DNA of 64,000 nt from Alphaproteobacteria bacterium (GCA_016124655.1 WGNI01000001.1:310001-374000), one strand, 5' to 3'; shown: positions 1-8,991, counted from the stretch's first letter. Made by a program: numbers and translations. Notes: generated by a model from the letters alone, not told the origin.

Positions 1-12
1 CTGGCGGAAGCG

Positions 13-1734
13 ATGGCGCGCGCGAACAACGTCTTCGCGACGTCTTTCCTCGACGCCCAGCAGGGCGCGAACATGCCGTGGCGGCCCGACCCGTTCAATG
101 TCCAGGGCGCGCTCAGCGAAGTGTGGACGAGTTTGGCGTCGCACCCCGAAACGCTGCGCGAGGCGCATGCCGATCTGTGGCGGCGTTACATGGAGGTGTG
201 GCAGCGCTACGCCGAGCGCGTGATGACGGGACAGGCCGGCGGGGACGCAGCGCTGAAAGACAAGCGCTTCAAGGATCCGGAATGGAGCGCCAATCCGGCG
301 TTCGCGTTGCTGCGCGATACGTATCTGACGACGGCGGACTTTCTGAACACGCTGGTGTCGCGGGCCGATGTCGATGATGCGGCGAAGCAGAAGGCCGCCT
401 TCTTCATCAAGCAGGCGGTGGACGCGGCCTCGCCTTCGAACTTCCTCTTGACCAATCCCGCTGCGCTGCGCGCGCTGGTGCAAACGCGCGGGGAAAGCCT
501 GGTCAAGGGCATGGAGAATTTCGCTGAAGACCTCAAGCGCGGCAAAGGCCAGCTGGCGATCACGCAGACCGACGCCGACGCATTCAAGCTGGGCGTCAAT
601 GTCGCGGCGACGCCGGGCAAAGTGATCTTCCGCAACGCGCTGATCGAAATCCTGCAATACGAGCCGACGACGGCTGAAACCCTGAAGACGCCGCTGCTGA
701 TCTTTCCGCCGTGGATCAACAAATTCTACATCATGGATCTGCAGCCGAAGAACTCCATGATCAAATGGCTGACGGACCAGGGCCTCAGCGTCTTCCTGGC
801 GTCGTGGATCAATCCCGATGCGGCGATGGCTGACAAGACGTTCGAAGACTATATGCGCGACGGCATTCTTGCCGGCCTGCAAGCGGTGCAGGACGCCACC
901 GGCGAAGAGAAGATCAATACGGTCGGCTATTGCATCGGCGGGACGCTTTTGGCGGCGACGCTGGGCGCCATGGCGGCGAAGGGCGATGACCGGGTCAACA
1001 GCGCCACGTTCTTCGCCTCGCAATCGGATTTCCAATTCGCCGGCGAACTGAAAGTGTTCACCGACGATGCGGGCATCCAGTATCTGGAAGACCGGGTTGA
1101 GGCGCAGGGCGGCGTGCTCGATGCGCAGGCCATGGCCGACACGTTCAATTCACTGCGCTCGAACGATCTGATCTGGTCCTACGTGGTCGACAATTACTAT
1201 CTCGGCAAGAAACCGCCGCCGTTCGACCTGCTCTACTGGAACTCAGACCAGACGCGCATGCCGCGCGCGCTGCACATGTTCTACTTGAAGCGCTTCTATC
1301 GCGACAACGCGATGGCGAGGGGCGAACTGACGCTTTTGGGCGAGAAGATCGACTTGAAGCGCGTCAAGACGCCGATCTTCATGCAGTCGTCGCGCGAAGA
1401 TCACATCGCGCCGGCCAAGAGCGTTTACGCCAGCGCGCAATTGTTCGGCGGGCCGGTGCAGTTTCTCATGGCCGGCTCCGGCCACATCGCCGGCGTCATC
1501 AATCCGCCCGGCGCGAACAAATACCAGCACTGGGTGAACGAAAAACTCCCGGCGACGCTCGACCAATGGCTTGCGGACGCGGAAGAGCATCCAGGCTCGT
1601 GGTGGCCGCACTGGCGCAAATGGATGGGCAAGATTTCCGGGCCCATGGTTCCCGCGCGCAAGCCGGGCGACGGCGGCTTGAAGGTTCTCGGCGATGCGCC
1701 GGGCGAGTATGTCAAAATCCGCTCTGCGGCGTGA
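13..1734 (+). CDS. phaC: Class I poly(3-hydroxyalkanoate) synthase PhaC
   Basis: Polymerises (R)-3-hydroxyacyl-CoA into polyhydroxyalkanoate storage granules. The protein (573 aa from the ATG at 13) has the PhaC N-terminal region followed by an alpha/beta-hydrolase core. The lipase-like box GYCIGG places the nucleophile at Cys307, and the Asp463 (SSREDHIAP) and His491 (GSGHIAG) positions complete the catalytic triad. Spacing between these residues is close to that of the well-studied class I enzyme of Cupriavidus. The four codons before the ATG stay open to the window edge, so the true start could lie further upstream. The DUF1993 gene follows 27 bases downstream on the same strand. No phaA, phaB or phasin gene is in view. 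Confidence 0.95.
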   Translation: MARANNVFATSFLDAQQGANMPWRPDPFNVQGALSEVWTSLASHPETLREAHADLWRRYMEVWQRYAERVMTGQAGGDAALKDKRFKDPEWSANPAFALLRDTYLTTADFLNTLVSRADVDDAAKQKAAFFIKQAVDAASPSNFLLTNPAALRALVQTRGESLVKGMENFAEDLKRGKGQLAITQTDADAFKLGVNVAATPGKVIFRNALIEILQYEPTTAETLKTPLLIFPPWINKFYIMDLQPKNSMIKWLTDQGLSVFLASWINPDAAMADKTFEDYMRDGILAGLQAVQDATGEEKINTVGYCIGGTLLAATLGAMAAKGDDRVNSATFFASQSDFQFAGELKVFTDDAGIQYLEDRVEAQGGVLDAQAMADTFNSLRSNDLIWSYVVDNYYLGKKPPPFDLLYWNSDQTRMPRALHMFYLKRFYRDNAMARGELTLLGEKIDLKRVKTPIFMQSSREDHIAPAKSVYASAQLFGGPVQFLMAGSGHIAGVINPPGANKYQHWVNEKLPATLDQWLADAEEHPGSWWPHWRKWMGKISGPMVPARKPGDGGLKVLGDAPGEYVKIRSAA

Positions 1735-1761
1735 TTGCAGGTTTTTCTGAGGGGGAAGTGA

Positions 1762-2283
1762 ATGGCTCTGACATTGTACGACGCGCTCGTGCCCGGCTTT
1801 CTGCAGACGCTCGGCGGCGTAAAGGGCTTCATGGACCGCGGCCTCGCGCATTGCGCAGACAATGGCATTGATCCCCAGGAGATCGTGGAGACGCGGCTGT
1901 TTCCGGACATGCTGCCGTTTCGCTTTCAGGTCGTCTCCGCGGCGCACCATTCCTTCGGCGCGCTGCAAGGCGCGATGAAGGGCGAGAGCGGGCCGCCGAA
2001 TGCGCCGCCGGAGATCGATTATGCCGGCCTGCAGAAACTCATCAGCGACGCGATCGACGGCGTGAAAGCGATGAGCCCGGCAGACGTCAACAACCTTGAG
2101 GGCAAGGACGTGACGTTCAAATTGCCGAACTTCGCGCTGCCCTTCACCGGCGAAGGATTCTTGTTGTCGTTTGCGCTGCCGAATTTTCATTTCCATGCAA
2201 CGACCGCCTACGACATCCTGCGCATGAAAGGCGTGCCGCTCGGCAAGCGGGATTATTTGGGCGCGCTGCGCATGAAGCAATAG
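1762..2283 (+). CDS. DUF1993 family protein
   Basis: A 173-aa soluble protein whose whole length resembles the DUF1993 family, a mostly helical family I believe is grouped with DinB-like four-helix bundles. Function unknown. The start is supported by a purine-rich site (GGGGGAAG) just before the ATG. No signal peptide or membrane segment is visible. It lies 27 bases after phaC and is probably co-transcribed with it; whether it has anything to do with polyhydroxyalkanoate metabolism cannot be told from sequence. It converges with argC, with only three bases between the two stop codons. Confidence 0.8.
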   Translation: MALTLYDALVPGFLQTLGGVKGFMDRGLAHCADNGIDPQEIVETRLFPDMLPFRFQVVSAAHHSFGALQGAMKGESGPPNAPPEIDYAGLQKLISDAIDGVKAMSPADVNNLEGKDVTFKLPNFALPFTGEGFLLSFALPNFHFHATTAYDILRMKGVPLGKRDYLGALRMKQ

Positions 2284-2286
2284 GCT

Positions 2287-3237
2287 TCAAGAGAGGCCGG
2301 CGTCCTCGTTCAGACCCAACATAAGATTGAGGTTCTGAACGGCCGCTCCTGATGCGCCTTTGCCGAGATTGTCTAGCAACGCCACGAGCCGGGCCTGGCC
2401 CGCGGCGTCATCGCCGAACACGAAGAGCTTCATGCGGTTCGTGCCGTTCAAGCCTTCGGGATCGAGCGTCTTGATCGCTTCGCTTTCGCTTGCGCGCGCA
2501 ACAGAGACGAACGCCTCGCTCGCGTAGCGTTGCTCCAGGCAGTCCTGGAGATCGCGAAAGCGCGGCGGCTTCGCCATCGCGGCAAGCTGGAGCGGGACCT
2601 CAACGATCATGCCCTGGGCGAAGCGGCCTACGCTTGGCGCAAACAAGGGCGCGCGCGCCAGCCGCGCGTAGGCCTGCATTTCCGGCACATGCTTGTGACC
2701 GAGCTTGAGCGCGTAAATGCGGAATTGCGCATCGGTGTAGGCGTCGGACGCGCGGTCTTCGAATTCCGCGATCATGGCTTTGCCGCCGCCGGAATACCCC
2801 GAGACCGCATTGACGGTGACCGGCCAATCCGCCGGCACGAGCCCCTCTTCCACCAAGGGACGCACAAGCGCGATGAATCCGGTCGGATAGCATCCTGGAT
2901 TCGTCACCCGTTTCGACGCGGCGATGGCCTCGCGTTGCGTTGGCGCCAGTTCGGCGAAGCCATAGGTCCACCCCTCGGCGACGCGGTGCGCGGTGGATGC
3001 GTCGATGACGCGCACATTGGGATTGTCGATCAGGGCTACGGCCTGTTTCGCCGCCACGTCGGGCAAGCAGAGAATGACGGCGTCGGCTTCATTGAGCAGC
3101 GCGCGGCGCGCGGCTTCGTCCTTGCGCAAGCCCGTCGCAATCGACAAAAGCCGCACGTCCGTGCGCTGGGCGAGACGGTCTCGGATCTGCAGCCCGGTGG
3201 TGCCGGCTTCGCCATCGATGAACACGCTAGGAGGCAT
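2287..3237 (-). CDS. argC: N-acetyl-gamma-glutamyl-phosphate reductase (short type)
   Basis: Third step of arginine synthesis: NADPH-dependent reduction of N-acetylglutamyl phosphate to the semialdehyde. The 316-aa product starts at [15 protein letters not shown], where GEAGTTG is the dinucleotide-binding turn. Cys116 in NPGCYPTG is the catalytic thiol, and the conserved histidine region is in [10 protein letters not shown]. Length and motifs match the shorter of the two ArgC types. A longer frame begins at 3264, but the glycine-rich motif normally sits at the N-terminus, which favours the ATG at 3237. That start overlaps the end of the upstream small gene, suggesting translational coupling. 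Confidence 0.95.
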   Translation of the reverse strand: MPPSVFIDGEAGTTGLQIRDRLAQRTDVRLLSIATGLRKDEAARRALLNEADAVILCLPDVAAKQAVALIDNPNVRVIDASTAHRVAEGWTYGFAELAPTQREAIAASKRVTNPGCYPTGFIALVRPLVEEGLVPADWPVTVNAVSGYSGGGKAMIAEFEDRASDAYTDAQFRIYALKLGHKHVPEMQAYARLARAPLFAPSVGRFAQGMIVEVPLQLAAMAKPPRFRDLQDCLEQRYASEAFVSVARASESEAIKTLDPEGLNGTNRMKLFVFGDDAAGQARLVALLDNLGKGASGAAVQNLNLMLGLNEDAGLS

Positions 3238-3529
3238 TGCTGGTCGCCTTTCTCCATGCCGCAAAAGATGGAAACGCCGCAGCGCTTGGCCAAGGCGGAC
3301 GCTGCCTGGGCGCAGCGAACGTCAAATGCACTTCAAAGCAGCGGCCATCGGCGTCTTCGAACAGAAAGTCATCGCCGTCCTGGGCGCGGCCAATGAGCGT
3401 GACAGGCACGGCGTGCAGGGGATGATCGGGCGCGACTTCGCGCGCAAGCTCGGCCTCGAAGCCGCGACGGTCGGCGTCGGAATCAACCGCAATCCAGGTG
3501 TCCGGCCAATCACGCACGCGGCGCTCCAT
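3227..3529 (-). CDS. Conserved hypothetical protein between rpsI and argC
   Basis: Small acidic protein of about 100 aa (start [12 protein letters not shown]), with no recognisable domain, signal peptide or membrane segment. Composition and codon use look like real coding sequence, and the 3' end overlaps the argC start by 11 bases. The start is uncertain. The ATG at 3529 lies two bases after a strong rho-independent terminator (hairpin 3535-3562) and has no obvious ribosome site. A further in-frame ATG at 3571 would put the hairpin inside the coding region, preceded by GAGGT directly against the start. GTG codons such as that at 3517 are also possible. Function unknown. Confidence 0.6.
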   Translation of the reverse strand: MERRVRDWPDTWIAVDSDADRRGFEAELAREVAPDHPLHAVPVTLIGRAQDGDDFLFEDADGRCFEVHLTFAAPRQRPPWPSAAAFPSFAAWRKATSNAS

Positions 3530-3530
3530 G

Positions 3531-3562
3531 CAAAACGGGCGCTTCGTCTCCGAAGCGCCCGT
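3531..3562 (-). terminator. Rho-independent terminator after rpsI
   Basis: A perfect 12-bp inverted repeat (ACGGGCGCTTCG on either side of a 4-base loop, 3535-3562) is followed on the minus strand by TTTG. It lies 23 bases past the rpsI stop codon, as expected for the end of the rplM-rpsI transcript. The T-tract is short, so some read-through into the next gene and argC is likely. Confidence 0.75.
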
Positions 3563-3585
3563 CTCCACCATACCTCGAAAATCGT

Positions 3586-4074
3586 TCAGCGTTTCGAGAA
3601 TTGGAAGCTGCGGCGCGCTTTGGCCTTGCCGTACTTTTTGCGTTCGACCACGCGGCTGTCGCGCGTGATGAAGCCGGCATGCTTCAGTGCGGGCCGCAGC
3701 GCAGGTTCAAAATCCGAAAGCGCCTTGGAGATGCCGTGACGCACGGCGCCGGCTTGTCCGGAAAGCCCTGAGCCGGTGACGGTGCACACCACATCGTACT
3801 GGCCTTCGCGCTCGGTGACGCGGAACGGCTGATTGATCACCATGCGCAATACGGGCCGTGCGAAATACACGTCCTGGTTCTTGCCGTTGATGGTGATCTG
3901 GCCCTTGCCGGGCTTCACCCAAACACGGGCGATGGCGTTCTTGCGCTTGCCGGTGGCGTAGGCGCGACCCATCGCATCGAGCTTTTGCTCGCGCAGCGGC
4001 GCGTCGGAGGCACTCGGCGCGGGACGGCCCGCGGCTTCGCCCAGTGCTTCCAGGCCCTGATACGTATCGCTCAT
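3586..4074 (-). CDS. rpsI: 30S ribosomal protein S9
   Basis: Small-subunit protein that reaches the decoding region through its C-terminal tail. The 162-aa product carries the S9 signature ([19 protein letters not shown]) and ends in the basic [11 protein letters not shown] tail with the invariant final arginine. An N-terminal extension of about 35 residues before the conserved [14 protein letters not shown] block is usual in alphaproteobacteria. Its ATG overlaps the rplM stop by four bases. Confidence 0.98.
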   Translation of the reverse strand: MSDTYQGLEALGEAAGRPAPSASDAPLREQKLDAMGRAYATGKRKNAIARVWVKPGKGQITINGKNQDVYFARPVLRMVINQPFRVTEREGQYDVVCTVTGSGLSGQAGAVRHGISKALSDFEPALRPALKHAGFITRDSRVVERKKYGKAKARRSFQFSKR

Positions 4075-4547
4075 GCGATCCTCGCGTTCTTTTTGTTCAT
4101 GCTCTTGAAGTCGACGGTTTCGGGCTGCTGCGCCTCATGGGGATGGGCGGCGCCGGCATAGATGCGCAGCTTGGAGAGCTGCCTGCGCGCCAGCGGGCTT
4201 TCCTTCGGCATCATGCGCTCGACGGCCTTTTCCAGCACGCGCTCGGGATGCTTGCTTTCCAGCACCTTGCCGGCGACGCGTTCCTTGATGCCGCCGGGAT
4301 AGCCGGTGTGGCGGTAATAGACCTTGTCGGTCAGCTTCTTGCCGGTGAAGGCCACCTTCTCGCAATTGATCACGACGACATGGTCACCGGTGTCGACGTG
4401 CGGGGTGAAATCCGCGCGGTGCTTGCCGCGCAGCCGCTTGGCGATGAAGGAGGCGAGACGGCCGACGACAGCGCCTTCGGCGTCGACGACGATCCATTTG
4501 TGGGTGGTCTCGGCGGGTTGGGCCGAGCGCGTCACGGTGGTGCGCAT
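4071..4547 (-). CDS. rplM: 50S ribosomal protein L13
   Basis: Early-assembling large-subunit protein (158 aa) with the L13 core: [16 protein letters not shown] near the N-terminus, then [17 protein letters not shown]. First gene of the rplM-rpsI pair, overlapping rpsI by ATGA. AGGA precedes the ATG at a normal distance, and a sigma-70-like promoter is visible 52-79 bases upstream. Confidence 0.98.
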   Translation of the reverse strand: MRTTVTRSAQPAETTHKWIVVDAEGAVVGRLASFIAKRLRGKHRADFTPHVDTGDHVVVINCEKVAFTGKKLTDKVYYRHTGYPGGIKERVAGKVLESKHPERVLEKAVERMMPKESPLARRQLSKLRIYAGAAHPHEAQQPETVDFKSMNKKNARIA

Positions 4548-4598
4548 GGTGGGTCCTGTTGGGCGCAGCCGAGTTGCCGGCCGCGCGAAGCCGCGTCG

Positions 4599-4626
4599 TC
4601 TAGAGGGCGCGCCGCCGCCGTGTCAA
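4599..4626 (-). promoter_or_regulatory. Predicted sigma-70-type promoter of rplM-rpsI
   Basis: Read on the minus strand: TTGACA (4626-4621), 16 bases, then TCTAGA (4604-4599). The -35 box is a perfect consensus match and the -10 box partial. This predicts a start of transcription near 4592 and a leader of about 45 bases before rplM. It sits in the only non-coding gap upstream of this ribosomal pair. Confidence 0.5.
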
Positions 4627-4658
4627 GTGACGCCTGTTTTGTTCAATAAACCAATGAT

Positions 4659-5666
4659 TTAACGTTGCGGTATTCGGTTACTCAGGGCCAGAGATAGAGT
4701 GGCGGTCGCGGCCAGCCACAGCAAGATGGCGCCGGCCTGATGGGTCAAGGCGATGTGGAGCCCTGCGCCGGTCATGACCGTGGCGACGCCGAGCGCGGCT
4801 TGCGCTATCGCGAGACCGCCGACATGGAGCGCCGCCACGCGCGCGCGGCCGGCGCCGTCTCGGAGCCCTGACCAACCGATCCAGAGCGCGGCGGCGGCCA
4901 CGAGATACCCCAGCATCCGGTGGGTGAACTGGATCAGCGCCAAGGGTTCGTTGGGCGGCGTCCAATAGCCGCCTATGGTCGGCCAATCAGAGTAAGCGCG
5001 CCCGGCGTGCGAACCGGCGGTCACCGCGCCCCAGACGATCTGCGCAAACAGAAGCGCGCAGAAGACGGCCAGCCACGGCGCCGCGGTCCCTGCCCGCCCC
5101 GGATTTGCGCGCGCGCCGGCGGCGTCGAGCGCCAGGTGAGCGGCCAGGGCCAGGATCAGGAACGCCATGCCCAGATGCACGGCCAGGCGGATCGGGCTCA
5201 CATCGAGCCGGCCCTCCAGGCCGCTGACGACCATCCACCAGCCGATCGCGCCTTGCAGGCCGCCGAGCGCGCCCAGCGCCAATGCCGGCAGCACGCGCCC
5301 TCTAAGCCGTCCTGTCGCCAGGAAGACAAAGAATGGAAGCGCCCAGACCAAGCCGATCATTTTGCCCAGGAAGCGATGGCCCCACTCCCACCAATAGATG
5401 GTCTGGAAGTCGCTGAGGCTCATGCCTGCGTTCTGCTCGCGGTATTCGGTGGTCTCTTGATAGAGCGCGAACTCTTCGGCCCAGCGGCCGGCGGTCAGCG
5501 GCGGGGTCAGACCCTTTTCGAGATCCCATTGCGTGATCGAGAGGCCTGAATCGGTCAGGCGCGTGGCGCCGCCGACGACGATCATCGCTACGACCAGCAG
5601 GCACAGCGCGGCAAGCCAGGCTGCGACAAGCGGCTCGCGCGCGCGGCTGGGCTTCGAGGCGTCCAT
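4659..5666 (-). CDS. ctaA: Heme A synthase, COX15/CtaA type 2
   Basis: Oxidises the C8 methyl of heme O to the formyl group of heme A, needed for aa3-type cytochrome oxidase. The 335-aa protein has about eight membrane segments in two four-helix bundles. Conserved heme-ligand or active-site histidines are visible in WWEWGHRFLGK, RLAVHLGMAF, FTHRMLGYL and ALTHQAGAIL. Length and motifs fit the alphaproteobacterial and mitochondrial COX15 type rather than the shorter Bacillus form. A strong ribosome site (GAGGAG) lies nine bases before the ATG. It is transcribed toward rplM but the intervening promoter suggests separate units. Confidence 0.95.
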   Translation of the reverse strand: MDASKPSRAREPLVAAWLAALCLLVVAMIVVGGATRLTDSGLSITQWDLEKGLTPPLTAGRWAEEFALYQETTEYREQNAGMSLSDFQTIYWWEWGHRFLGKMIGLVWALPFFVFLATGRLRGRVLPALALGALGGLQGAIGWWMVVSGLEGRLDVSPIRLAVHLGMAFLILALAAHLALDAAGARANPGRAGTAAPWLAVFCALLFAQIVWGAVTAGSHAGRAYSDWPTIGGYWTPPNEPLALIQFTHRMLGYLVAAAALWIGWSGLRDGAGRARVAALHVGGLAIAQAALGVATVMTGAGLHIALTHQAGAILLWLAATATLSLALSNRIPQR

Positions 5667-5748
5667 TTTCTACATCTCCTCTGGCTTACAAATAGCGTGG
5701 GCGAGGGCAGGCACGACGCGGCTCAGCGCCGCTGCAGGAGATGGCCGC

Positions 5749-5946
5749 ATGTCGGGGGGAGCCAAGCGCGCGGTCGGCAGCGTGGTGATCCTGGTCTTTC
5801 TGGCGATTTATGTTGTCGCGGCGGTCAGCATCGGCGAGCGGCTGGCCGGCGCGCCGCCTTGGGCGACGCTTTTGTTCTACGCCATCGCGGGCACGGCCTG
5901 GGGGCTGCCGCTGAAGCCATTGTTTGACTGGATGGGAAAGGATTAA
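5749..5946 (+). CDS. DUF2842 small membrane protein
   Basis: A 65-aa protein with two hydrophobic helices (about residues 9-27 and 34-56) and a short tail ending MGKD; it resembles the small alphaproteobacterial DUF2842 family. Function unknown. The ATG at 5749 has AGGAG eight bases upstream, which fixes the start inside a longer open frame. It is divergent from ctaA; its TAA stop shares the palindromic TTAA tetranucleotide with the stop of the convergent MFS gene. Confidence 0.75.
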   Translation: MSGGAKRAVGSVVILVFLAIYVVAAVSIGERLAGAPPWATLLFYAIAGTAWGLPLKPLFDWMGKD

Positions 5947-7364
5947 CCCGCTTCGTCCGGCGCCGGCGGCGGCTTCACGAACAGCATCAGCAGAAAGCCC
6001 ACCACGAGCAGGATCGCAATCGACCCGAAGCCGGCTTTCTGGCTGTCATAGGCGCCAGTGAAATACTCCACCAGCATCGGGCCGAGCCACACGGTCGCTG
6101 CGCCCGAGAGCGCATAGAGGCCAAAGAGTTCGCCCTCCATCCCCTTTGGCGACAGGCGCGCCATCAGCGTGCGGCTCGACGCGTAAGCCGCGGTGATGGA
6201 AATGGCGATCACCATGGATGCGCCGATATAGGCAAGCTCGGGCGCGGTCTGGAACACCGGGCCGTTCCACACGATCGCTGCGGGATCGACAGGGATGACG
6301 AAAAACATCGCGTCCGGCGACATCGACACCATGGCGAGCAAGCAAACGAGCGTAACGCCGATCTCGGCGGCGACCGCGTTTTTCGGTCCGATCGCGTCAT
6401 CGAGCCAGCCGCCGGCAAATCCGCCGAACACCGCGAACACCGACAGGATCACGCCGAACGCCAGCATCTCCACGAGCGTCCAGTGCATGACGCCTGCTGC
6501 GTAAACCCCGCCGAAAATCAGAATCGCGGTTTTGCCGTCGGCATAAATCATGCGCGCGACAAGGAAGGTCGCGACATTGCGGTGATTGCGCAGGTTTCGC
6601 ACCGTGCGGACGACGCCAACGAGCCCTTCCTTCGCCGCATCGACAAACTTCACGCCGGTTGAAGACAGGTCGGGCGTAAACAGAAACAGCGGAATAGCGA
6701 ACACGACGAGCCAGATCGCCGAGAGCGGAGCGACGATGCGGCTGGGTTCATGCGCCTGCGCATCCAGGCCGAACATCGGCGCGCTGGGCACGAAGGACCA
6801 ATCCACTTGGCCCGGCAACGCCATGGTCAAGAGCACAAACACCAAGAGCAGCACCGACGCGGCGTTGCCGAGCGCAAGGCCAAGTCCAGAAACGTGCGGC
6901 AGGAGCCTGGGCTTAGCGGCCGCGGTGAGCATCGAGTTGTGCAGCACTTCGGTGTAGGCGAACGCGATGCTGGTGACGATGACCAGCGCGCCGACGCCCC
7001 ACAGCGGCAGGCCCTGATCGCCCGGCTGGGCGAACCATTGCAGGAAAATCGCCGGCGCCATGACCGCCAGCACCAGAGCGAGCATTGGTTTGCGGCGGCC
7101 CATGCGGTCTGCGGCGGCGCCGAGGAAGGGCGCGGTCAGCGCGACCACGAAACCGGAAACCTTGTGCCAGCCGGAGATGGCCTCCTGGCCGCGCACGGGA
7201 TCGCCGACGACTTGGGTGGCGATGTACGGCGCCAGGACATAAATCACGCAGAGGATGACGTAAGGGTTTCGCGCCCATTCGAAGAGCGCCCAGCTGAGCG
7301 CGCCGCGATCCATCCGCTCACGAGCCCTGGGGGCTGTAATCGCCCCGGCCGCCGCGTCCGCCAT
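5943..7364 (-). CDS. MFS transporter, UMF1 (Atg22-like) family
   Basis: A 473-aa inner-membrane protein with about twelve hydrophobic segments. The early sequence WALFEWARNPYVILCVIYVLAP is typical of the UMF1/Atg22-like branch of the major facilitator superfamily, and DRMGRRKPML is the MFS loop 2-3 motif. The substrate cannot be predicted. The frame is open to 7655, but GGAGG just before the ATG at 7364 and the lack of MFS sequence upstream fix the start there. It diverges from the beta-barrel gene across about 190 bases. Confidence 0.8.
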   Translation of the reverse strand: MADAAAGAITAPRARERMDRGALSWALFEWARNPYVILCVIYVLAPYIATQVVGDPVRGQEAISGWHKVSGFVVALTAPFLGAAADRMGRRKPMLALVLAVMAPAIFLQWFAQPGDQGLPLWGVGALVIVTSIAFAYTEVLHNSMLTAAAKPRLLPHVSGLGLALGNAASVLLLVFVLLTMALPGQVDWSFVPSAPMFGLDAQAHEPSRIVAPLSAIWLVVFAIPLFLFTPDLSSTGVKFVDAAKEGLVGVVRTVRNLRNHRNVATFLVARMIYADGKTAILIFGGVYAAGVMHWTLVEMLAFGVILSVFAVFGGFAGGWLDDAIGPKNAVAAEIGVTLVCLLAMVSMSPDAMFFVIPVDPAAIVWNGPVFQTAPELAYIGASMVIAISITAAYASSRTLMARLSPKGMEGELFGLYALSGAATVWLGPMLVEYFTGAYDSQKAGFGSIAILLVVGFLLMLFVKPPPAPDEAG

Positions 7365-7551
7365 GCGTGTCCTCCGCGCCTCGGTCGGCCGGGCTCTTGC
7401 AGCGGCCCCTTCCAAACCGGGTCGATGCAGTTTACGCAGGTTAATGGCTCGGGGGCGAGCCTGGCTGTGCTGCAGAAGCGCGTGGCTTTCAACTGCCCCA
7501 AAATCGGCGTTCGCCTTCGCATCCGCCCGGCGGCGCCCGAGGGAGGTGGGG

Positions 7552-8829
7552 ATGAAGCGTAGCCGTATGAAACTGTCCGGCGGCGTGCTGGCGGGCTTGG
7601 CGGCGTTGTTTGGCGCAAGCGCTGCGGCGGCGCCGGCGGCGTATGACCGGGGCAATAATCAAGGCGTCGGCGAACGGCCCAGACCGGACTATGACGCCAA
7701 GGGCGTTCCAGCCGGCGGATTTCGCCTGTTTCCGAGCGTCACAGCAGCGATCGAATCCAACGACAATGTGTTTGCGACGGCGGACAATATTTCCCAACCC
7801 GTGGTGGAAGACACCATCGCGCGCATCGATGGGTCAGCGCGTCTTTCTTCAGGCTGGTCGCGCCACGCACTCAACCTCACCGCGTCGGGCGGGTATAACG
7901 AGTATCTCGACAATTCCGAAGACGCGATCTCGCGCTTTGGGCTTGGCGCCGACGGCCGGTTGGATATTCACCGCGACTGGCGGGCGACCTTCTCCGCCAG
8001 CTTCGCCAACGACAAGGAAGCCCGTGGGCGCAACGATCCCGTCGGCCTGGCCGATCCGATCGAATATGAATCGCGGGCTGCCAACGCAGCGCTGGTGGGC
8101 TCGTTCAATCGCATCCGGCTGACCGGCGGCGGCGGCGTGCAGGATACCGATTTCGAAGACGGCCGCCTTGCGGGCGGCGGCGTCTTCTCGCAGGATTTTC
8201 GTGACATCACCGGCACGAACATCAATGGGCGCGTGGATTTGGCGCTCAGCCCCGACACGGCTGTGTTCGTATCGGGACGGCAGGATTGGCGCGAATTCGA
8301 CGTTGTCGATCCCGTGACCGGATTCACGCGGAATTTCGATGCGCAGCAAGCCTTGGCGGGCGCCTCGTTCGACATCACGCGGTTGATCCGCGGCGAAATC
8401 GGCGTCGGGTATTTCTGGGCGCAGTTCGACAACCCGAACCAACCGGACGTCGATGGCTTTTCCTTAAGCGGCAACCTGGACTGGTTCCCGACTTTGCTAA
8501 CGACGATCGGATTTTCCGCAGGACGCAATGTCACGGAATCCGGCGTCGCCGGCGTCGCGAGCCTCACGCGTGCGGACTATGGCGTGCAAGTCGATCACGA
8601 GCTGCGCCGCAACATCATCCTGGTGGGCGGCGCACGGTACGTCAAAGACGATTACAACGGCATCGCGCGCGAAGATGACCGCACCGAATACACCGCAGGC
8701 TTCGATTGGCTGGTGAATCGGGTGGCGACCATCAATGCGCGGTACGCCCGGGCGGATCAGGACTCGACCGTCCCCTTGCGCGAGTTCGAGCAAAACCGCG
8801 CCTGGTTCGGGCTGACCTTGCGGCGCTGA
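7552..8829 (+). CDS. Outer-membrane beta-barrel protein (BBP2_2-like)
   Basis: A 425-aa exported protein. A signal peptide is clear at residues 1-30 (basic start, hydrophobic core, ASAAAA). The rest consists of alternating amphipathic strands rich in Gly, Asn, Asp and aromatic residues and ends in an odd-even hydrophobic strand, AWFGLTLRR. It resembles the putative beta-barrel porin 2 family (BBP2_2), members of which often accompany exopolysaccharide genes; none are near here. An excellent ribosome site (GGGAGGTGGGG) places the start at 7552 rather than at an upstream in-frame ATG at 7363. Function unknown. Confidence 0.75.
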   Translation: MKRSRMKLSGGVLAGLAALFGASAAAAPAAYDRGNNQGVGERPRPDYDAKGVPAGGFRLFPSVTAAIESNDNVFATADNISQPVVEDTIARIDGSARLSSGWSRHALNLTASGGYNEYLDNSEDAISRFGLGADGRLDIHRDWRATFSASFANDKEARGRNDPVGLADPIEYESRAANAALVGSFNRIRLTGGGGVQDTDFEDGRLAGGGVFSQDFRDITGTNINGRVDLALSPDTAVFVSGRQDWREFDVVDPVTGFTRNFDAQQALAGASFDITRLIRGEIGVGYFWAQFDNPNQPDVDGFSLSGNLDWFPTLLTTIGFSAGRNVTESGVAGVASLTRADYGVQVDHELRRNIILVGGARYVKDDYNGIAREDDRTEYTAGFDWLVNRVATINARYARADQDSTVPLREFEQNRAWFGLTLRR

Positions 8830-8848
8830 GGCGCCCTCCGCGCCGGCA

Positions 8849-8877
8849 TCGACAAGCCCGCCGCGGACCGCTATCAA
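8849..8877 (+). promoter_or_regulatory. Predicted promoter of tRNA-Pro
   Basis: TCGACA (8849-8854), a 17-base spacer, then TATCAA (8872-8877). Both boxes differ modestly from the sigma-70 consensus but the spacing is ideal, and the predicted start lies only about five bases before the mature tRNA 5' end. Confidence 0.45.
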
Positions 8878-8888
8878 CCCGCCTCCGT

Positions 8889-8966
8889 CGGAGCGTGGCG
8901 CAGCCCGGTTAGCGCACCAGTCTGGGGGACTGGGGGTCGGAGGTTCGAATCCTCTCGCTCCGACCA
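8889..8966 (+). tRNA. tRNA-Pro, anticodon GGG
   Basis: Cloverleaf can be drawn by eye. The acceptor stem CGGAGCG pairs with CGCTCCG, the anticodon stem CCAGT/ACTGG encloses the loop CTGGGGG (anticodon GGG), and the T-loop is TTCGAAT. The discriminator is A, and the terminal CCA is encoded. It reads proline CCC and CCU codons, which are common in this GC-rich genome. Confidence 0.95.
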
Positions 8967-8991
8967 TTTTCTTGTGTTCAGCCGGGAAGGG

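Noticed and set aside
3322..3513. A short minus-strand frame within the gene between rpsI and argC
   Set aside because: It overlaps the better-supported 3227-3529 gene in another frame and has no ribosome site.
7433..7460. A CtrA-like TTTACGCAGGTTAA sequence in the gap between the MFS and beta-barrel genes
   Set aside because: One half-site is mismatched and the spacing is off by one from TTAA-N7-TTAA; too weak to list as a site.
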